Assembly (NCBI GenBank): GCA_051294375.1
Contig: CM119271.1
Location: 3,682,610-3,746,609 of the forward strand
Length of the DNA: 64,000 bases
Source of the DNA: Paraspadella gotoi
Taxonomy: Eukaryota; Chaetognatha
Direction of reading: 5' to 3'
A model generated the notes under the pieces. That model was not told the origin of the DNA. It ran no database searches and saw nothing but the letters and a program-made list of their open reading frames with translations. Made by a program: the position numbers and the translations under genes. This document shows positions 1-12,136 of the stretch, piece by piece (the first letter of the stretch is position 1; each line of letters begins with the position of its first letter).

Positions 1-1246
1 CATTAATCGAATGAAGCCAAAGACAATATGTCGTCTATCTTAAATACTAAGTACATAGCCCATAATTACCTTTTTGTTTTCTAAATTATCGCAGATACAG
101 ACAGTTAGGAAAAAGAAACATATAAAAAAACAACAGGATACAAACCATATGTCCTTCAGTTTATTCAACTTTTAGACAACCTCATTAAAACTAACTGTCA
201 AAAGATTCAGCTCAAAGCGCTCCCCCACAGCTCCATCGTCCTTAAGGACCCCGTATAGCTCCTTTTTCGAAGAATGACCCTATGACAAAACACTTTTGTG
301 TTGGGCCCATTCGGAACATAGTATATTTTTTGATTGAAGAACCCATATTTTTAACGGAAATCGAACAGAAAAATCTGTATTATTCCTTCGAGCCACCGAA
401 CTCGTCTCCCTCGCCATTACCTACCCGCTAACCTCAACCCTAACCCTAACTAAATTCCGCAACCTTTAAGGACTGAAGACGCCAGCAATGTAAAACAAAA
501 AAGTGTGTTTTTGAGAAAAGATAAAGCCTAAAAAAAAACTGAACGATCTAACTTTTAAGTTTTACTTGTTACGGACACGTAGTTAAGCCAGCTTGATACA
601 GCTCTACCTAATGCGTTAACATGGCCTCCGGATGTAATATTGTCTAATTCACATCCTCCGGGAGTTAATCTCAGCCAATCAGCTGAAATTTCAATCGCGA
701 ATGAATCGTCTACCGGCTGATAATTCCCGCAAATCGGTCCCCTAACTATAAATCTTTTGTCAGACGACATAAAAGAACCAAAAGCTGCACTCATGCAAAT
801 CCTCGAAATAATTAATCGCGCCGACTGAGGAAGGAGCCTCACGTATCTTTTTTTTTTGCCGACCGAGACCGATGTTCCCACTGGCCGCTCTCTGAAATTC
901 GCGAGACGCCCTCATTCTGTTTTGTACTAGACTTCGTTGCATTGATACAGGAAACTGGTTGAACAACATCCAATGAACGCACTGAACATATACCCATCGC
1001 CAGAAACACACTAAGGACATAAAACCCGCCTCGGAAACATACCACTATGGAGCCGCATGGGAGAGACCATCTGAGAGGGGAATGAGAGACAGACACACAA
1101 CCGACAGACGATAACCACGACAAACCATAAGAGAGACGATGACAGTCAAAGAGAAGACAGCAAGGAGAAATAAAGAGAGAGCAGAGAAAGACTAGAGCAG
1201 TGATAGATAGAGAGGCAGACCCTAGAGCCACAAAATAAATGATAAA
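1..1246. other. Non-coding stretch, nothing recognised
   Basis: No frame here has believable protein composition or splice signals. The only small landmark is a telomere-like CCCTAACCCTAAC at about 438-450, which is only two units and not an array. The open frames at 555-1231 on the minus strand are short, mutually overlapping and run into purine-rich microsatellite DNA. Confidence 0.5.
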
Positions 1247-1249
1247 GAT

Positions 1250-1310
1250 GAGAGAGAGAGAGAGAGAGAGAGAGTAAGAGAACGAGAGAGAAAGTATAGA
1301 GAGAGAGATA
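1250..1310. repeat. (AG)n microsatellite
   Basis: Nearly pure GA dinucleotides with a few interruptions. The minus-strand reading is a Ser/Leu-rich frame with no coding value. Confidence 0.9.
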
Positions 1311-1316
1311 GACGTT

Positions 1317-1562
1317 CATCTTCATCATCGTCTTCTTCTTCATCATCGTCCTCGGCCGGCGTCTTTCCTCGGTTGCTTCGCCAATCTTCACGTCAACTCG
1401 TGACGTCATAGACTTGGTCCGACAACGTCATTATCGTCGTCGCCGTCGTCGTCGTTTCCATTATCGTCGTCGTAATTATCGTTGTCGCCGTCATTATCAT
1501 CGTCGAAATTATCGTCTTAATCGTCGTCGTCGTCGTTATCGTCGTCGTCATCATCGTCGATT
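1317..1562. repeat. Interrupted trinucleotide repeats (TCA/TCG, then CGT/TTA types)
   Basis: Runs of CGTCGT mixed with ATTATCGTC units. The plus-strand frame reads as an Arg/Tyr/His-rich low-complexity peptide, which is what a CGT/TAT/CAT repeat gives, so it is not called as a gene. Confidence 0.8.
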
Positions 1563-1964
1563 CTCTTTTTCTCTCACGACTCCCGCTCTCGACTTAACCC
1601 TTACCCTCAAAAGTTTGACCCCCCCCCCCTCATCCCTCACTCCATAACCCACCCTTCTCTACCCATTGCCCGGTCAACAACAACGACAACAACGACGACA
1701 AAATGACGACGACGAAAAAAACCGTGATCCGAATTTCCTCCTCCGGATGAACCAAGAAAACAAACAATAACAACAACGACAATATCATGACAGGAGATAA
1801 CAACGACGACGACAGTCCGTCGTAGGATCGCGTGTCGAGTTGGAATCGCAGTTTTTAAAAAAAAAAAAAATTTTAAAAGAAATTTTGAAAAGAAATTTAT
1901 TGATAATCACGATCTGACATGTAAAAAATAAAAAGATCAAATCGAAGTTTACAAAAATATTACT

Positions 1965-2270
1965 CTATGGCAACAGGGATACATGGGGGATGGACGGGGG
2001 GTGAGGCATCTCCCGACAGATGGAGCTCAGGACTTTGGCCCTGCAGTGACAAGCCCGTGACACTGGCGTGTTTAAGATAACTCCATAACACTTAACCAGC
2101 GTGACCGTCAGAGGATGGAACCAGGAAATCACGGTTAGTGAACGAGTACTTTGCTGTCCAAGCCAATGGGGCGAGATGAGTTTTACCAATCTACGAATAT
2201 AGAATTCGCCACAACTTCCTATTTTTTTTACGAGACCAAGAATGGGTCTTATTTGCCCAATACGCGCCAT
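1965..2270 (-). CDS. Unrecognised ORF, 101 codons (low confidence)
   Basis: An ATG at 2270-2268 in the context AAAATGGCG opens a 101-residue frame with ordinary amino-acid composition (several Cys, His and Trp), unlike the low-complexity frames around it. I recognise no family. It has no clear signal peptide, membrane span or repeat. Nothing nearby supports transcription, and the downstream flank is AT-rich. It could be a chance ORF or part of a dispersed repeat. It is listed because it has a real ATG and mixed composition. Confidence 0.2.
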   Translation of the reverse strand: MARIGQIRPILGLVKKIGSCGEFYIRRLVKLISPHWLGQQSTRSLTVISWFHPLTVTLVKCYGVILNTPVSRACHCRAKVLSSICREMPHPPSIPHVSLLP

Positions 2271-2671
2271 TTTATCTTAAATTTGGAATTAGGTTATTTT
2301 TTTTAATAAAATATTAGGTAAGAGATTAGAGTAAAAATTATGGATTAGGGTTTAAGATTATGAATATAAGTTTAAGAATATATTTTGATTAAATATTAAA
2401 GTTAAAATTAAATTATGGGATAAACAAAGAGAAATGGGGCTCTCTCGGAAAAGAGAGCCCAAGAATGAAGAAGCGACGCGACAACGACCACGAACAACGA
2501 CGACAACGACAACAACAGAAGGGAAAAAAAAATCCTCCGGAAGAACGGACGCTCGCGAAAACAAAAAAAAAACAAAATGTTGAGAAAAACAAAACAAATG
2601 ATAAAGAACCAAAAGCGACATGAAAACCTTGGAACAACGAGGCGAACAACATGGCGAACGCCAAGCGGATG

Positions 2672-3270
2672 NNNNNNNNNNNNNNNNNNNNNNNNNNNNN
2701 NNNNNNNNNNNNNNNNNNNNNNNNNNNNNNNNNNNNNNNNNNNNNNNNNNNNNNNNNNNNNNNNNNNNNNNNNNNNNNNNNNNNNNNNNNNNNNNNNNNN
2801 NNNNNNNNNNNNNNNNNNNNNNNNNNNNNNNNNNNNNNNNNNNNNNNNNNNNNNNNNNNNNNNNNNNNNNNNNNNNNNNNNNNNNNNNNNNNNNNNNNNN
2901 NNNNNNNNNNNNNNNNNNNNNNNNNNNNNNNNNNNNNNNNNNNNNNNNNNNNNNNNNNNNNNNNNNNNNNNNNNNNNNNNNNNNNNNNNNNNNNNNNNNN
3001 NNNNNNNNNNNNNNNNNNNNNNNNNNNNNNNNNNNNNNNNNNNNNNNNNNNNNNNNNNNNNNNNNNNNNNNNNNNNNNNNNNNNNNNNNNNNNNNNNNNN
3101 NNNNNNNNNNNNNNNNNNNNNNNNNNNNNNNNNNNNNNNNNNNNNNNNNNNNNNNNNNNNNNNNNNNNNNNNNNNNNNNNNNNNNNNNNNNNNNNNNNNN
3201 NNNNNNNNNNNNNNNNNNNNNNNNNNNNNNNNNNNNNNNNNNNNNNNNNNNNNNNNNNNNNNNNNNNNNN
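2672..3270. other. Assembly gap (599 N)
   Basis: Unknown sequence. The right edge starts in a run of A, so the assembly probably broke at a homopolymer. Open frames that cross it are meaningless. Confidence 0.98.
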
Positions 3271-3747
3271 AAAAAAAAAAGAAAGAATATTTTCGAGGTT
3301 CGATTAAATTTTTGGCTTTTAGACTTTTAAGACCTTTCGGCTTTTAAACTTGGGCTTTTAAACTTGGGCTTTTTCTGGGAAACTGAAGCCAATGGACGGA
3401 TTACAATTGACATTGATTTGATTTTTATCAAAAAATATTTCTTAACTATAACGTATACTTCATTTTTATTTTGTTTTTGTGTGCATACCAACATTCCATT
3501 CCAAAAATAAAATAAAAATTAAAAAAAAAAAAAACCAACATATTTTCTGCGTCATTGTTCCTCTTATTGTTTAGGTTTTGTGAATGCCTTTTTTTTTACA
3601 ATTTTAGGTACTAAAATAATAAATAAATAAATAAATAAATAATAAATTATACTAAAGTATCAGACGATTGTGTTCTAAGTCAATCGTAGTTTCCGGTTTG
3701 ACTTTGATTCGTCATCGTTGAAATTTTACTCTGAATAAAGATCAAGT
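3271..3747. other. AT-rich non-coding stretch
   Basis: Contains an A-run, a short AAAT microsatellite near 3616-3650 and a repeated TTTTAAACTTGGGC phrase at about 3345-3370. No gene is seen. Confidence 0.5.
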
Positions 3748-3896
3748 NNNNNNNNNNNNNNNNNNNNNNNNNNNNNNNNNNNNNNNNNNNNNNNNNNNNN
3801 NNNNNNNNNNNNNNNNNNNNNNNNNNNNNNNNNNNNNNNNNNNNNNNNNNNNNNNNNNNNNNNNNNNNNNNNNNNNNNNNNNNNNNTTCGTCGGCG
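3748..3896. other. Assembly gap (149 N)
   Basis: Unknown sequence. Confidence 0.98.
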
Positions 3897-4009
3897 GATA
3901 ATGGGACTCGGCTTTGTCGTTGTTGTTGTTATTATTCGCGATGAATGGTGACCGCGCTATGAATGGCTGCGTGCCGCACGAAAGGCTGCGTGCGCGCCAG
4001 ATATATATA

Positions 4010-4093
4010 NNNNNNNNNNNNNNNNNNNNNNNNNNNNNNNNNNNNNNNNNNNNNNNNNNNNNNNNNNNNNNNNNNNNNNNNNNNNNNNNNNNN
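4010..4093. other. Assembly gap (84 N)
   Basis: Unknown sequence starting in an (AT)n run. Confidence 0.98.
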
Positions 4094-4634
4094 TTTTGTG
4101 ATTTTTGATTTACGGCAGGGCAGAGGCCACGCCTTTTTGTGTGTGTATCTGAGTCAGTTTTTTATTTTTTAGTTGAGTTTTTCATATTATTTTCTCGTTT
4201 TATTCTTTTACAAAAGTTTCTTTTGATTGGACAATTGTTTTACAAATACACAACGCAATACCTCTCTTTCATTCTAAAAAAAATATATAAACAGTATCGC
4301 CGATGTTATTTAATCTGTTAAATTTATGGGTAATAGATATTTTAAAATTAGATAAAGAATAAACCGACCTGCGTGACAAAATTAATTGACTCTAAAATCC
4401 GACGGACGGATTGGATGACATTGAAAAAAGAATACTGGTTGACATTCATGACATTGAAAGAATGATTATAATTATAAAGAGTCATTGAGTGACATTGAAG
4501 AAAGCAGCGGATCTCAACTTCCCCGAGCAATTGCACTTTTTCTTTTTCTTTCTTTTCCTTCCACCTTCGGTCTGACATTTTTATCTCATTTCAGGCGTCT
4601 GGGTTATCTCTCTCTATGGCCCTCTTTGATTCAT

Positions 4635-4799
4635 NNNNNNNNNNNNNNNNNNNNNNNNNNNNNNNNNNNNNNNNNNNNNNNNNNNNNNNNNNNNNNNNNN
4701 NNNNNNNNNNNNNNNNNNNNNNNNNNNNNNNNNNNNNNNNNNNNNNNNNNNNNNNNNNNNNNNNNNNNNNNNNNNNNNNNNNNNNNNNNNNNNNNNNNN
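4635..4799. other. Assembly gap (165 N)
   Basis: Unknown sequence. The flanking 4.1-4.63 kb is AT-rich, with several GTGACATTGA-like phrases (about 4408-4500), and has no recognisable gene. Confidence 0.98.
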
Positions 4800-4910
4800 C
4801 GATCCGTGAGTTAAAAAAAGTCTTTGCAATCATCCAGGGCGATAACGTTACCACTTTTCACGGAGATCGCCAGACATCGTTTTTAGGGTCAAACAATGTT
4901 AATTCCAGTT

Positions 4911-5010
4911 CCTGTTAGTTGAGAATTTTAATTTTAATTTAATTTAATTTAATTTTAATTTTAATTTCAGTTCACTCACCGAATCCTGTTAGTTGAGAAT
5001 TTTAATTTTT
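4911..5010. repeat. Direct repeat, period about 74 bp
   Basis: The phrase CCTGTTAGTTGAGAATTTTA occurs at 4911 and again at 4985, each time followed by an AATTTT-rich tract. Confidence 0.75.
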
Positions 5011-5665
5011 TTTGTGGGGGGAAAGGTTTATAATTGTTTACTATAATGTAAGAATGTAATAATGTAATGTATAGTATATACAGAGGAATTATTATCGAGG
5101 ATGATATTGTAAAGTGCGATTATATCTGCAAATCTGTGGTGAGGTTCGGTAGCAATATCTCCTGCATTCGAAATAAAAATGTCATTTTCTCTCAAAAGTC
5201 AAACGGTCAAATTTTTTCTATTTCATTTCACCGGACAAATTTTTTTTGCTCGAACGTCAAACGAAGGTCGTTGAGGATTTCACCGCGAAAATGACATTCA
5301 CACTTCACGAGTTCACTGTGATCGTCAAGGAGAAATCGATCGACGTTCTCCTTCGTTAATGTAATGTATTTTTCAATACTTTTTCATTACCTCATCGACA
5401 CCAAATTATTAAAATATAATCATCTTCAATTTATCGATCGCTCGAGTCTATTTCGAAATTACCTCATGTGACAAAATGGTACGAGACTCGTTCGACCGGA
5501 AATTCACCGGAAATCCAAATATCGGCCGGTAACGAGTTTATGTTCTACTTTTTTTTTCCCCTTCGGTTGTAAATGTCAGAATTTGGTATTTGCGTCGCGT
5601 TAACCTTTCGTCCTCTGGAAAACCGGCAGAGGTCAGAAGAGCTTCGCTTATCGCTTTCTACGAAG
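5011..5665. other. Non-coding stretch, nothing recognised
   Basis: AT-rich sequence between a direct repeat and a gap. The only ATG frame (5067-5294, plus) has no recognisable features. Confidence 0.4.
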
Positions 5666-5910
5666 NNNNNNNNNNNNNNNNNNNNNNNNNNNNNNNNNNN
5701 NNNNNNNNNNNNNNNNNNNNNNNNNNNNNNNNNNNNNNNNNNNNNNNNNNNNNNNNNNNNNNNNNNNNNNNNNNNNNNNNNNNNNNNNNNNNNNNNNNNN
5801 NNNNNNNNNNNNNNNNNNNNNNNNNNNNNNNNNNNNNNNNNNNNNNNNNNNNNNNNNNNNNNNNNNNNNNNNNNNNNNNNNNNNNNNNNNNNNNNNNNNN
5901 NNNNNNNNNN
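5666..5910. other. Assembly gap (245 N)
   Basis: Unknown sequence. Confidence 0.98.
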
Positions 5911-6180
5911 AATTTCTTATCAGTAGTAGAAACTGTTTAAACTAACGAATAACATTTTTTGCCGATCAGCTTGAACCAAGTGAGCAGCAGTAAATGCATT
6001 CTTCGTACTTAAAAAGCATACTTACACCCTTTCCCTATTTTTTTTATTTCGTTGCAAACGACTCTTCGCATGTGAGTTCAAATTCGAATCTGTATATTTG
6101 CATAATGTTCGACATTTGCACAGCATTGCCAGTACCTTCGTACTTTAATCGATCCCAAGAGACGAAGGAAAGCAAAATCG

Positions 6181-6199
6181 CTGTTCGACTCTCTCTCTG

Positions 6200-6235
<36 letters not shown>

Positions 6236-6237
6236 AC
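6181..6237. repeat. (CT)n microsatellite
   Basis: CT dinucleotide run with a few interruptions, followed within 200 bp by GA-rich DNA (6327-6395). Confidence 0.85.
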
Positions 6238-6475
6238 ACTTACAAACAAAAACAGGTTAATGACCCAAGTTCGATAATGCCGAGCCTCATAAGGCACGTA
6301 AGGTACATCGACCACTCGAGAAAACTCGAGAGAGTGAGAGACAAATAGAAGGAAAGAGACAAGAGACGGCGAAACGCAGAGAGAGAGAGAGAGAGACGTA
6401 GAGGGTCTCGTGAAGAGATGAATCCATCATCTAATCAGCGCGGGGAGAGAATCTTTCGAATTGTTTACTGATCCT

Positions 6476-6500
6476 NNNNNNNNNNNNNNNNNNNNNNNNN
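6476..6500. other. Assembly gap (25 N)
   Basis: Exactly 25 N, the same size as the gaps at 23092 and 47372. Confidence 0.98.
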
Positions 6501-7489
6501 CCGAGAGATGAAAGAGTGAGAGAGAAAGAGTGAGCAGAGAAAGACGAGAGAGCAGCGTGAAGAAAGGCAAGACTGACGGAGACCCGGCGACAGAGACGAA
6601 GACAAACCGATGTCGAACGGACGACCGATCGAACCGGACCATGTTTGGACTGTACACTTGTTCCACCTCTTTTTTACCGGCTTCTCTCGCGCCTTTCTCT
6701 CTCATAAGTTCCTAGGAAAAAGGATCAGACAGACCAACCTTCATCACTTTGATCACGGTTATTCCTTGCGATTTCTCTGAAATATCAACATTTCTTATGA
6801 CTTTTCCTACGGACGCCGTTATTTTTCTTTTGGAGATTTTCTGTTTCATTCCGCGAGGATTTCTCTGATTTCCATTTTTATTACATTTATTTAACATTTT
6901 ACGTCGACCTTTATTAATTATTTGGCTTGCTTTTGACACGAATCTCCAGTATTATACGACGTTCGGGAGTCTGTCAGAATGCCAGTTGACGACCTCCCTC
7001 ACCCGACGAGCCATTCCTACTCGCCGGACCCGGGGAGCCAGTCTCTCTAAGAGAGAGAGGAGTAGAGAGGAAAGAAAGACCAAGAGAGAGATACAAAATA
7101 ACAGTTCAAATGCATACCTCGACCATTTTTTTACAATTCGATTATCTCTTTTTAATTTTAATTAATTACTATTAATTATTTAATTAATTATCTGATCTTT
7201 GTGCAGTCATCTTGTCCTTTAAAAAGGAAGTTATCTGAGAAATGAGGAAACACATTACCAAGCAAAATATACAAAGTATTTGCCATATTGTAGTTTTAGA
7301 AACATATTCCTTAAAATATATAGTAAATATAAAATTAAAAAGCAAAACAAACAAATTTCTTAAAAATACTGTAAGTTTAAACTGAATCAATTTAAATAAT
7401 TATATAAACGTTGATTGTCTATTATTAAGCAAAATAAAAACTTAGAATATTTTTTGAGTTCTCAGACTAATCATTAAATTGGTGGACAC
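6501..7489. other. Non-coding, GA-rich then AT-rich
   Basis: Purine-rich DNA at 6500-6600 passes into AT-rich sequence. The minus frame 6712-6939 is Lys/Asn/Ile-rich and unrecognised. Nothing is called as a gene. Confidence 0.4.
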
Positions 7490-10400
7490 AAAATCGGGAG
7501 GTGGGTATGGCATGTTGGCAGCGGAAATTTAAAATCAGGCAGTGTGTAGAGATAGCGTAGGACGGCAGGAAGGAGCAGGGCGTTAACCTGGAGGTCCTCT
7601 TTGAAAATCAGGCAGTGTGTGAGATAGGCGACGGGAGGAAGGAGGGCGTTAACCTGGAGGCCTTTTGAAAATCAGGCAGTGTGTAGGAGATAGGCGGACG
7701 AGGAAGGAGCATGGCGTTTAACCTCGGAGGTCCTTTTGGAAAAAATCAGGCAGTGGTGTAGGAGATAGGGCGACGGAGGAAAGGAGCAGGGCGTTAACCT
7801 GAGGGTCCTTTGAAAAAATCAGCCAGTGTGTAGGAGATCAGGCGGACGCAGGAAGGGAGCAGGGCGTTTAACACTGGAGTCCTTTTAGAAAACATTCAGC
7901 GTGTGTAGGAGATAGGCGGACGGCCAGGAAAGGAGCCAGCGGAGGCGTTAACCGTTGGAGGTCCTTTTGAAAAATCAGGCAGTGTTGTAGGAGATAGGCG
8001 CGAGGAAGGAGCAGGGCGTTAACTGGAGGTCTTTTGAAAAATCAGGCAGTGTGTAGGAGATAGGCTGCACGGAGGAAGGAGCAGGCTTAACCTGGAGATC
8101 TTTGAAATCAGAGCAGTGTGTAGGAGATAGGGCTGACGGAGGTAAGGAGCAGGGCGTTACCTGGAGGTCCTTCTTGAAAAAATCAGGCATGTGTAGGATA
8201 GCGGACGGAGGAAGGAAGCAAGGCGTTAACCTGGAGGTCCTTTTGAAAATCAGGCAGGTGTAGGAAGATAAGGCGGACGGAGGAAGAGCAGGGCGTTAAT
8301 CCTGGAGGTCCTTTTGAAAAATCAGGCAGTGTGTAGGAGATAGGCGGACGGAGAAGGAGAGGGCGTTAACCTGGAGGTCCTTTGAAAAAATCAGGCAGTG
8401 TGTAGGAAGATAGCGGACGAGGAAGGAGCAGGGCGTTAACCTGGAGGTCTTTTGAAAATCCAGCGCCAGTGAGTAGAGATAGGCGACGGAGGAGGAGGCA
8501 GGGCGTAACCTGGAGGTCCTTTGAAAAATCAGGAGTGTGTAGGAGATAGGCGGACAGAGAGGAGCGGCGTTAACACTGGAAGGTCCTTTTGAAAAATCAG
8601 GCAGTGTGTAGGAGATAGGCGGAACGGAGGAAGGAGCAGGCGGCGGTTAACGCTGGAGGTCCTTTTTGAAAAATCAGGCAGTGTGTAGGAGATAGGCCGG
8701 ACGAGGAAGGAGAGGGCGTTAACGCTGGAGGTCCTTTTTGAAAAATCAGGGGCAGTGTGTAGGAGATAGGCGGACGGAGGAAGGACAGGCGTTAACCTGG
8801 AGGTTCCTTTTGAAAAATCCAGGCAGTGTGTAGGAATAGGCGGACGAGGAAGAGCAGGGCGTTCACCTGGAGGTCCTTTTGAACAATCAGGCAGTGTGTA
8901 GGAGATAGGCGGACGGAGGAAGGAGCAGGGGGCGTTAACACTGGAAGGTCCTTTTGAAAATCAGGCCAGTGTGAGGAGAATAGGCGGACGGAGGAAGGAG
9001 CAGGGCGTTAACCTGGAGGTCCTTTTGAAAAATCGAGGCAGTGTGTAGGAGATAGGCGGAACGGAGGAAGAGAGCAGGGCCGTTAACCTGGGAGGTCCTT
9101 TGAAAAATCAGCCCAGATGTGTAGGAGATTAGCGGACGGAGGAAGGAGCAGGGACGTTAACCTGGAGGGTCCTTTTGAAAAATCAGGCAGTGTGTAGGAA
9201 TAGCGGAGCGAGGAAGGAGCAGGGCGTAACCCTGGAGGTCCTATTGAAAAATCAGGCACGTGTGTAGGAGATAGGCGGACGAGGAAGGAGCAGGGCGTTA
9301 ACACCTGGAGGTCTTTTGAAAAATCAGGCAGTGTGTAGGAGATAGGACGGACGGAGGAAGGAGCAGGGCGTTAAACCTGGAGGTCCTTTTGAAAAATCAG
9401 GCAGTGTGTAGGAGATAGGCGGACGGAGAAGGAGCAAGGGCGTTAACCTGAGGTCTTTTGAAAAAATCAGGCAGTGTGTAGGAGATAGGCGGACGGAGGA
9501 AGGAGCAGGGCGGTTAACGCTGGAGGTTCCTTTATGACAAATCAGGCAGTGTGTGGAGATAGGCGGACGGAGGAAGGAGCAGGGCGTAAACCGGAGTCCT
9601 TTTTTGAAAATCAAGTTGTGTAGGAGATAGGCGGACCGGAGAGGAGCAGGGCGTTAACGCTGGAGGTCCTTTTTGAAAATCAGGCAGTGTGTAGGAATAG
9701 GCGGACGGAGGAAGGAGACAGCGTTAACGCTCTGGAGGGTCCTTTTGAAAAATCGGCAGTGTGTAGGAGAATAGGCGGACGAGGAAGGAGCAGGGCGTTA
9801 ACGCTGGAGGTCCTTTTGAAAAAATCAGGCAGTGTGTAGGAGATAGGCGGACGGAGGAAGGAGGCAGGGCGTTAAACCTGGAGGTCCTTTTGAAAATCAG
9901 GCAGTGTGTAGGAAGATAGGCGGACGGAGGAAGGACAGGGCGTTTAACCTGGAGTCCTTTGAAAAAATCAGGCCAGTGTGTAGGAGATAGGCGGGGACGG
10001 AGGAACGGAGCAGGGCGTTAACTCTGGAGGTTCCTTTTGAAATCAGGCAGTGGTGTAGGAGAATAGGCGGACGGAGGGAAGGAGCAGGGCGTTAACCTGG
10101 AGGTCCTTTTGAAAATCAGGCAGTGTGTAGGAGATAGGCGGACGGAGGAAGGGCAGGGCGTTAACCTGGAGGCCTTTTTGAAAAATCAGGCAAGTGTGTA
10201 GGAGATAGGCCGGACGGAGAAGGAGCAGGGGCGTTAACTGGAGGTCCTTTTAAAAATCAGGCCAGTGTGTAGGAGATAGGCGGACGGAGGAAGGAGCAGG
10301 GCGTGTTAACCTGAGGTCCCTTTTGAAAAATCAAGGCAGTGTGTAGGAGATAGGCGGACGGAGGAAGGGAGCAGGGGTAACCTGGGAGGCCTTTTGAAAA

Positions 10401-10553
10401 ATCAGGCAGTGTGTAAGGAATAGGCGTTTAGCGGAGGAAGGAGCAGGGCGTAACCTGGAGTCCTTTTGAAAAATCAGGCAGTGGTAGGAGATAGGCGGAC
10501 GGAGGAAGGAGCAGGGCGTTAACTCTGGAGGTCCTTTTGAAAATCAGGCCCAG
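7490..10553. repeat. Minisatellite, 71-bp unit, about 43 copies
   Basis: Head-to-tail copies carry the ordered landmarks GGCAGTGTGTAGGAGATAGG, CGGACGGAGGAAGGAGCAGG, GCGTTAACCTGGAGGTCC and TTTTGAAAAATCA. The unit is 71 bp, which is not a multiple of three, so every reading frame shifts at each copy and the Pro/Leu/Ser-rich minus-strand frames are not genes. Copies differ mostly by scattered single-base insertions and deletions (for example GGCAGT, GGCCAGT, GGGCAGT), with rather few substitutions. That pattern is typical of uncorrected long-read error rather than of old sequence divergence. Confidence 0.97.
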
Positions 10554-10559
10554 TGTGGG

Positions 10560-11290
10560 GGGGGGGAGAGACGTGAACGACGACGCGACGAAGACGACGA
10601 CGAAGACGACGACCCGAGCGAATGACCTCAAATAATCGTTCATCAGAGAGAGAGAGAGAGAGAGAGATAAGAGAATAAAATACTAATTGGGGGGGATTCC
10701 AGCGTACTCACTTCCGGACCGAAAGATCTTGTTGTTTTCTCAATTATGATTATCGCTCGAAGTGTGCTCGAATTATGTCTGTGAGTCTGTGAGTCTGTGA
10801 GTCTCTCCGTCTTATCCGTCTATTCCGTCTATACGTCTTTTCTCTCTAACGACATCAAAATCGTCAGAGAAATAAGGACGTGCGAGAGAATTTCACTGTC
10901 AATATCCGAATAAAAGAACATCGTTCCAATTACAATTTCTCAACTGCCCGAAAAAAAATGTTATATTAATTTAAAAAAGAAAGTAGCATATACCGTTCTG
11001 AGAAAGGAAAAATACGAAATAATTTAGTACGTGAAATTGATAGTACAATTAGTTCAACTCAAAATTGTATGACTTTTACAAAGAGAAAGTTAAATTACTA
11101 CATCGCATAATTTTTTAGCCATTCACGATATTTTGTAATTGAGGTAAAATATGATTTACAATTAAAGTATTCTCGTACTCGGTCAAACTTTTCTCTCACG
11201 CTTCAGTTTTCAAACGAGAGAAAAAAAAAACGAAAAAAAAAAAAATCGCCATATAGCCTTTGTCCTGCGCGTTTGCCACTGGCCCTAATA
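10560..11290. other. Non-coding: G-run, GAC repeats, AT-rich tail
   Basis: Begins with a G-run and degenerate GACGACG units, then a short (AG)n at about 10645-10668, three tandem GTGAGTCT phrases near 10780-10805, and AT-rich sequence. No gene is seen. Confidence 0.5.
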
Positions 11291-11294
11291 ATTT

Positions 11295-11296
<2 letters not shown>

Positions 11297-11344
<48 letters not shown>

Positions 11345-11463
11345 TCCTCTTCTCTCTCTCTCTCTCTCTTCTCTCTCCTTATCTTCCCGTCCCCCTGTCT
11401 CCCTTCATCAACGCGGACTCTGGTCCCCCGACTCTCCTTCGGCTGGAGAGACAGAGGGGAGAG

Positions 11464-11498
<35 letters not shown>

Positions 11499-11530
11499 AG
11501 ACAATAGAGAGAGAGAGAGAGTGAGAGTGA
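11297..11530. repeat. (CT)n followed by (GA)n: hairpin-capable block
   Basis: A CT run (about 11297-11385) is followed, after roughly 70 bp of unique DNA, by a GA run (about 11455-11530). The arms are complementary, so a single strand could fold on itself. Confidence 0.85.
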
Positions 11531-11674
11531 GAGCAACGCTTTTGCGAGGATGAACAGCGACGAAACGACGTGACGCGTCGCGCAAGTGACGGTACGCCAC
11601 GTTACGCTGAAGGAGCTGCGCCACGCGCGGCTAAGTTGGAACGCTGGCGTGGCTTTATGGGGAAGTGGGGGTGG

Positions 11675-11675
<1 letters not shown>

Positions 11676-11720
<45 letters not shown>
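11676..11720. repeat. (GA)n microsatellite
   Basis: Pure GA dinucleotide run. Confidence 0.9.
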
Positions 11721-11721
<1 letters not shown>

Positions 11722-12061
11722 TGTCCGGGGACTAATTGGTTGAGGCCAAGAGACCCGATTGGAGATAAAAGGCATAAAGAGGATGGGATGGAAATCGTCG
11801 GACGATTGTTGTTGTCGTTGTTGTTGTTGTCGTCGATGAAGGAAGGATTGATTGATACGAGGGAAATAGGAAAGGATGGAATGGAGGAAAGGATAAAGAA
11901 GTTTAAGAAAGGACATTGGAAGATATCAAAAGATAGGACAGAATTAGACAGAAAGAGGGGATAGAAAGAAGAAAGATTGAGCAGGAAGAGAGGAGAAAAT
12001 AAGGCGAAAGAGAAAGAGAAGAAAGGAATAAAAGAGGATTGAAAAAGTTTAGTCAGAGAGA

Positions 12062-12083
12062 AGGAAAGGCGGAGAGAGAGTAC

Positions 12084-12134
<51 letters not shown>
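12062..12134. repeat. (GA)n microsatellite
   Basis: GA run, interrupted at first and pure at the 3' end. Confidence 0.9.

Positions 12135-12136
<2 letters not shown>

Noticed and set aside
436-450. CCCTAACCCTAAC as a telomere
   Set aside because: Only two units, with no array nearby.
2577-3347. Frames of 218-256 codons on the plus strand
   Set aside because: Almost entirely N. The same holds for the frames at 4485-4918, 5573-5940 and 56736-57370.
7490-10553. CRISPR array
   Set aside because: Units are contiguous without unique spacers, and the genome is animal-like.
7975-10643. Pro/Leu/Ser-rich minus frames with repeated PDFSKGP motifs
   Set aside because: They come from the 71-bp minisatellite, whose length is not a multiple of three and which shifts frame every unit.
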